Source: Nonomuraea antri
GTDB taxonomy: Bacteria; Actinomycetota; Actinomycetes; Streptosporangiales; Streptosporangiaceae
Direction of reading: 5' to 3'
Assembly (NCBI RefSeq): GCF_013283785.1
Contig: NZ_JABCPZ010000060.1
Location: forward strand, 1-47,671
Length of the DNA stretch: 47,671 nucleotides
The stretch's first letter is position 1, and each line of letters starts with the position of its first letter. The notes beneath the pieces are model-generated. The model was not told where the DNA came from. It saw only the letters and a list, made by a program, of their open reading frames with translations, and made no database searches. Below, in pieces: positions 44,588 through 47,671 of this stretch. The translations under genes and the position numbers were made by a program.

Positions 44588-45553
44588 GTGAGCCAGCAGC
44601 GGCGGGGATTGGGCAAGGGACTCGGGGCGCTCATCCCGACCGGTCCCATCGTTGACGGTACGGGAACGGTGACGCCCGCGAACGGCGCGGCGACCGACTC
44701 CGGGCCGAAGCCGATCGCCGGAGCGTACTTCAAAGAGGTTGCCCTCGACGCGATCGTGCCGAACCCGCGTCAGCCGCGTGAGGTCTTCGACCAGGAACGC
44801 CTGGATGAGCTGGAGAGGTCCATCCGAGAGGTCGGCCTGCTGCAGCCGATCGTCGTGAGGTCGGTCGGTGGCGGCAAGTACGAGCTGATCATGGGGGAGC
44901 GTCGCTGGCGCGCCTGCACCCAGGCCGGTCTCGATCCGGTGCCGGCCATCGTGCGCAACACCCAGGATGACGATCTCCTCCGTGACGCCCTCATTGAGAA
45001 CCTTCAGCGCGAGCAGCTGAACGCGCTGGAAGAGGCCGCTGCCTACCAGCAGCTCTTGGACGACTTTCAGGCCACGCACGACCAGCTCGCCAAGAAGGTC
45101 GGCCGCTCCCGCTCCCACATCACCAACACGCTGCGCCTGCTCAACCTCCCGCCTGACGTTCAGCTCAAGGTAGCCGCCGGGACGATCAGCGCCGGGCACG
45201 CACGGGCACTTCTTGGACTGGAGAGTGCCGAGGAGCAGATCCAACTGGCCAAGCGCATCGTGGCGGAGCTGTTGTCCGTGCGGGCGGTGGAAGAGATTGT
45301 GGCGATGGGGAGCGCCAAGGCAGGGGTGCAGCAGAAGGCGCCTCGTGAGCGTCAGCAGGCCAAGCCGACCGCTCCCGGTCTGACCCATCTGGCCGATCGG
45401 CTCTCGGATCATTTCGAGACCAAGGTGAAGGTGGATCTCGGGCGTAGGAAGGGACGCATCGTCGTGGAGTTCGCGACGATCGACGACCTTGAGCGGATCA
45501 TCGGCACGATGGCTCCCGAAGCCGCCCGCACCCTCCGCGACGCCGAAGCCTGA
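44588..45553 (+). CDS. parB: Chromosome partitioning protein ParB
   Basis: 321 residues. Starts QQRRGLGKGLGALIPTG; the N-terminal CTPase domain has PRQPREVFDQERLDEL, GLLQPIVVRS and the GERRWRA motif; central HTH in AKKVGRSRSHITNTLRLLNL; C-terminal dimer domain DRLSDHFETKVKVDLGRRKG. Binds parS and spreads as a CTP-dependent clamp. GTG 44588 after GAGGAGA. Confidence 0.95.
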   Translation: MSQQRRGLGKGLGALIPTGPIVDGTGTVTPANGAATDSGPKPIAGAYFKEVALDAIVPNPRQPREVFDQERLDELERSIREVGLLQPIVVRSVGGGKYELIMGERRWRACTQAGLDPVPAIVRNTQDDDLLRDALIENLQREQLNALEEAAAYQQLLDDFQATHDQLAKKVGRSRSHITNTLRLLNLPPDVQLKVAAGTISAGHARALLGLESAEEQIQLAKRIVAELLSVRAVEEIVAMGSAKAGVQQKAPRERQQAKPTAPGLTHLADRLSDHFETKVKVDLGRRKGRIVVEFATIDDLERIIGTMAPEAARTLRDAEA

Positions 45554-45584
45554 TCCTTTCGGGGTGGGAGGTCCTGCCTCTCGA

Positions 45585-45619
45585 AGGTGCGGGCCTCAGT
45601 CCCGCTGAGGCCCGCACCT
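45585..45619 (+). terminator. Strong terminator after parB
   Basis: AGGTGCGGGCCTCAG and CTGAGGCCCGCACCT form a perfect 15-bp stem with a TCCCG loop, 32 bases past the parB stop. Confidence 0.85.
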
Positions 45620-45710
45620 CACGCCGCCCGCTGAATTCCGACTCCGACTTCGACGCCGGCTTGCTTGGCTTGGGCCGAGATCTTCGGTCGGAGGGCCGGG
45701 CGGAGTCGAG

Positions 45711-46256
45711 GTTTCACGTGAAACAGCGACCCTAAGCGCCGGAGATCAGCGGCAAGGATTACCGTGATTTCGCCACCGACCTCCAGCACCCTCGCACACC
45801 CACCTCGGTCTCGGGGAACCTGAACCCCATGGGCGTGCGGGGCCGCGCTCGCATCTCGCCGCGCTCCGACCATCGGTCGCCATGCCCCCGCATATCAGGG
45901 CTTACCGGCACCCACACCTCCCCGACGGCCCGACCCTCCACCCGGCCCCTCGGTCCGGCCCCTCGGTCCGGCCCCTCGGTCCGGCTGCTCTGTCCGGCCC
46001 CTCCGCCTGACTCCATGGCCGGGACTTCCCAGTCGCCGTGTCGCCCGCTTGATCGCTCGCGTGGTTCGTGTTTCACGTGAAACCAGTCCAGGAGTGTCGG
46101 CGGCTGCGCTGCCGTTCGCCGTTCTTCTCGCCCGCCATTGGCGGTTGATCGGCTCAGTGGGGCGTCGGTGCGCGCCATCCTGATGGCGGCTGTTTCACGT
46201 GAAACAACGATGCGAGAGGAAGGTGTGCCGGGCGGTCGCCGTGTTTCACGTGAAAC
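45711..46256. promoter_or_regulatory. Cluster of four parS sites
   Basis: GTTTCACGTGAAAC at 45711-45724, 46070-46083, 46192-46205 and 46243-46256, all perfect. They fill the parB-ltaE gap (45554-46281), which otherwise holds no convincing gene, and would be the main ParB nucleation zone near oriC. Confidence 0.95.
45943..46005. repeat. 13-bp tandem repeat
   Basis: CGGCCCCTCGGTC repeated three times exactly (45943-45981) with degenerate fourth and fifth units, lying between the first and second parS of the cluster. Confidence 0.8.
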
Positions 46257-46281
46257 AGCGACCCTTCCTCCACCGCCTTCG

Positions 46282-47328
46282 TTAGGCGCTCGCTGCCTTG
46301 CGGAGGTCGTCCAGGAAGTCGTCCACGTGTTCCGGGGTGGTGTCGAAGGCGGTCATCCACCGGACGGTGCCGGCCGCCTCGTCCCACGAGTGGAACAGGT
46401 AGCGCTGTCGGAGTACGGCGATCACCTCGGCCGGGAGTGTGGCGAACACGGCGTTCGACTGCACGGGATAGGCGAGGGTCACGCCGGGGACGTTGGCCGT
46501 CCCGTCCGCCAGTCGCTGGGCCATCGCGTTGGCATGTGCGGCGTTCTTGAGCCAGAGGTCGTCGGTGAGGAGTGAGGAGAGTTGAGCCGAGACGAAGCGC
46601 ATCTTCGACGCCAGTTGAAGGGACTGACGCCGGAGGAAGGGGACCGCCCGTGCGAGCGAGGGATCCAGGACGACGACGGCTTCCGCCCCGAGCGCGCCGT
46701 TCTTGGTGCCGCCGAAGCTGAAGACGTCCACACCGACCCCGGTGGTGATGGCGGCCAGATCGCAGTCGAGATGCGCGGCCGCGTTGGCGAGCCGGGCGCC
46801 GTCCACGTGGAGCCGTAGCCCGGACGCGTGGGCGGCCTGCGCGAGCGCGGCGATTTCGTCGGGGGAGTAGCACGTGCCCAGCTCGGTCACCTGAGAGATG
46901 GAGACCACCGTGGGCTGGGACTCGTGTGGATTGCCGATGCCACCGAGACGGCTCGTGATGTCGTCCGGGCGGAGCTTGCCGTCCTCGGTGGGGACGGTCA
47001 TGAGCTTCACCCCGAGCAGGCGTTCCGCGGCGCCTGCTTCGTGCGTGGCGATGTGGGCGCTGTCGGCGCAGATGATGGCGTCGTAGCGGCCGAGCATCAG
47101 CGACAGGCCGACCATGTTGGCCCCCGCACCGTTGAACACCGCGAACGCCTCCGCCTCCGAACCGAACGCGTCCTTGGCCCGGCGCTCGAACGCCGAAGTC
47201 CAGTGGTCGTCACCGTAGGCGGGAGCGTCGCCCTGGTTCGCCGCCACGATGGCGTCGAGGATGACGGGGTGCACGCCGACGTGGTTGTCGCTGGCGAAGC
47301 TCTTTGGGTACGTCGAATCGATCAGCAC
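46282..47328 (-). CDS. ltaE: Low-specificity L-threonine aldolase
   Basis: 348 residues of the PLP fold type I beta-eliminating family: cleaves threonine or allo-threonine to glycine and acetaldehyde. PLP Lys in VFSFGGTKNGALGAEAVVV; HVDGARLANAAAH; FNGAGANMVGLSLML; and ADSAHIATHEAGAAE. Start ATG 47328. It is transcribed toward the parS cluster. Length and motifs are normal. The substrate could also be another beta-hydroxy amino acid. Confidence 0.92.
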   Translation of the reverse strand: MLIDSTYPKSFASDNHVGVHPVILDAIVAANQGDAPAYGDDHWTSAFERRAKDAFGSEAEAFAVFNGAGANMVGLSLMLGRYDAIICADSAHIATHEAGAAERLLGVKLMTVPTEDGKLRPDDITSRLGGIGNPHESQPTVVSISQVTELGTCYSPDEIAALAQAAHASGLRLHVDGARLANAAAHLDCDLAAITTGVGVDVFSFGGTKNGALGAEAVVVLDPSLARAVPFLRRQSLQLASKMRFVSAQLSSLLTDDLWLKNAAHANAMAQRLADGTANVPGVTLAYPVQSNAVFATLPAEVIAVLRQRYLFHSWDEAAGTVRWMTAFDTTPEHVDDFLDDLRKAASA

Positions 47329-47349
47329 ACCGCCAGGCTACTTTCCGCG

Positions 47350-47415
47350 CCTGGTTGATCTGCTCCGTCCTGCCACTGAACCGGTCGTCTGTGACGACAC
47401 CGATCCGCGGCCGCC
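47350..47415. repeat. Left arm of a 66-bp perfect inverted repeat
   Basis: Exactly complementary to 47606-47671 across 66 bases, with 190 bases between. It lies just upstream of the ltaE start. Confidence 0.9.
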
Positions 47416-47605
47416 ACCGCAAGCGGCTGTGTCGATCGCAGACAGGAACGGCCTGCGGGGCGGCCCAGAACAGGACCCGTAGGAACGCCCTGGATGGGCC
47501 GCCGGTCCGGAGCGAGACCCGCAGGGTCAGCGATGGGATGAGGTAGCCCATGCAGGGGGCGGTACAGAGACGGTGGCGGTACAGACAGGGGCAGGGCCGG
47601 TCGGA

Positions 47606-47671
47606 GGCGGCCGCGGATCGGTGTCGTCACAGACGACCGGTTCAGTGGCAGGACGGAGCAGATCAACCAGG
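47606..47671. repeat. Right arm of the 66-bp inverted repeat, reaching the window edge
   Basis: Reverse complement of 47350-47415. Identity may continue past the end of the window. The 190-base spacer holds two GGCGGTACAGA copies and no convincing gene. Confidence 0.9.

Noticed and set aside
44107..44733. Minus-strand frame across the parA-parB spacer
   Set aside because: Pro/Arg-rich, continues into parB in antisense, and has no ribosome-binding site.
45759..46178. Minus-strand frame across the parS region
   Set aside because: Contains FHVKH encoded by a parS site and low-complexity sequence from the 13-bp repeat; not a gene.

Overview
This window is a high-GC actinomycete chromosome segment centred on the replication origin. 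The core order (tRNA-Ile, DUF3566 gene, gyrA, gyrB, DUF721 gene, recF, gnd, dnaN, oriC, dnaA, rpmH, rnpA, yidD, yidC, jag, rsmG, parA, parB) is that of filamentous actinomycetes. The AfsR/SARP regulator, the WhiB-like protein and the actinomycete integrative element agree with this. A Streptosporangiales (Nonomuraea-like) host is my best guess from protein style; it is inference only.

Layout. (1) 1-6900: accessory chromosome with a 5'-truncated ATP-grasp peptide-maturase-like gene overlapping an M1 aminopeptidase gene that carries an apparent one-base deletion, then an AfsR-like regulator with its own promoter and small membrane or hypothetical proteins. (2) 6938-26279: a tandem array of elements integrated at the 3' end of tRNA-Ile(GAT). 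Copies of the tRNA 3' end lie at 6938, 8462 and 10414, besides the intact tRNA at 26234-26307. The first interval is a decayed remnant. The second (8462-10414) holds a zinc-ribbon gene and a broken integrase. The third (10414-26279) is a largely intact actinomycete integrative and conjugative element (AICE). (3) 26392-36356: gyrase, recF, gnd and dnaN, all on the minus strand. (4) 36357-38768: oriC with many DnaA boxes between dnaN and dnaA, and more boxes upstream of dnaA. (5) 39475-45553: the ribosomal protein, RNase P, membrane insertase and chromosome partition genes on the plus strand, with five perfect parS sites in and after parAB. (6) 46282-47671: a threonine aldolase gene and a 66-bp perfect inverted repeat that reaches the window edge.

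How the AICE works (inference from families). A GntR/UTRA repressor sits opposite a long plus-strand operon of overlapping genes (16767-25089). Two palindromic operators and a candidate promoter lie between them. The operon encodes small Cys-rich proteins, a WhiB-like protein, a DUF2637 membrane protein, an FtsK/TraB-type DNA translocase, a cluster of GCTAGC repeats that could be the transfer or replication locus, a prim-pol protein, a RecA-fold ATPase, an excisionase and a tyrosine integrase. Cargo at the left end is a low-GC KAP-like membrane NTPase, which is the best candidate for an undescribed defence function. Cargo at the right end is an AlbA_2-type membrane protein and a tiny hydrophobic peptide gene that is duplicated at the end of the neighbouring remnant.

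Limits: everything here was read by eye, with no database searches. Family names rest on motifs and gene context. Two apparent single-base deletions (pepN and a zinc-ribbon gene) could be real mutations or assembly errors.
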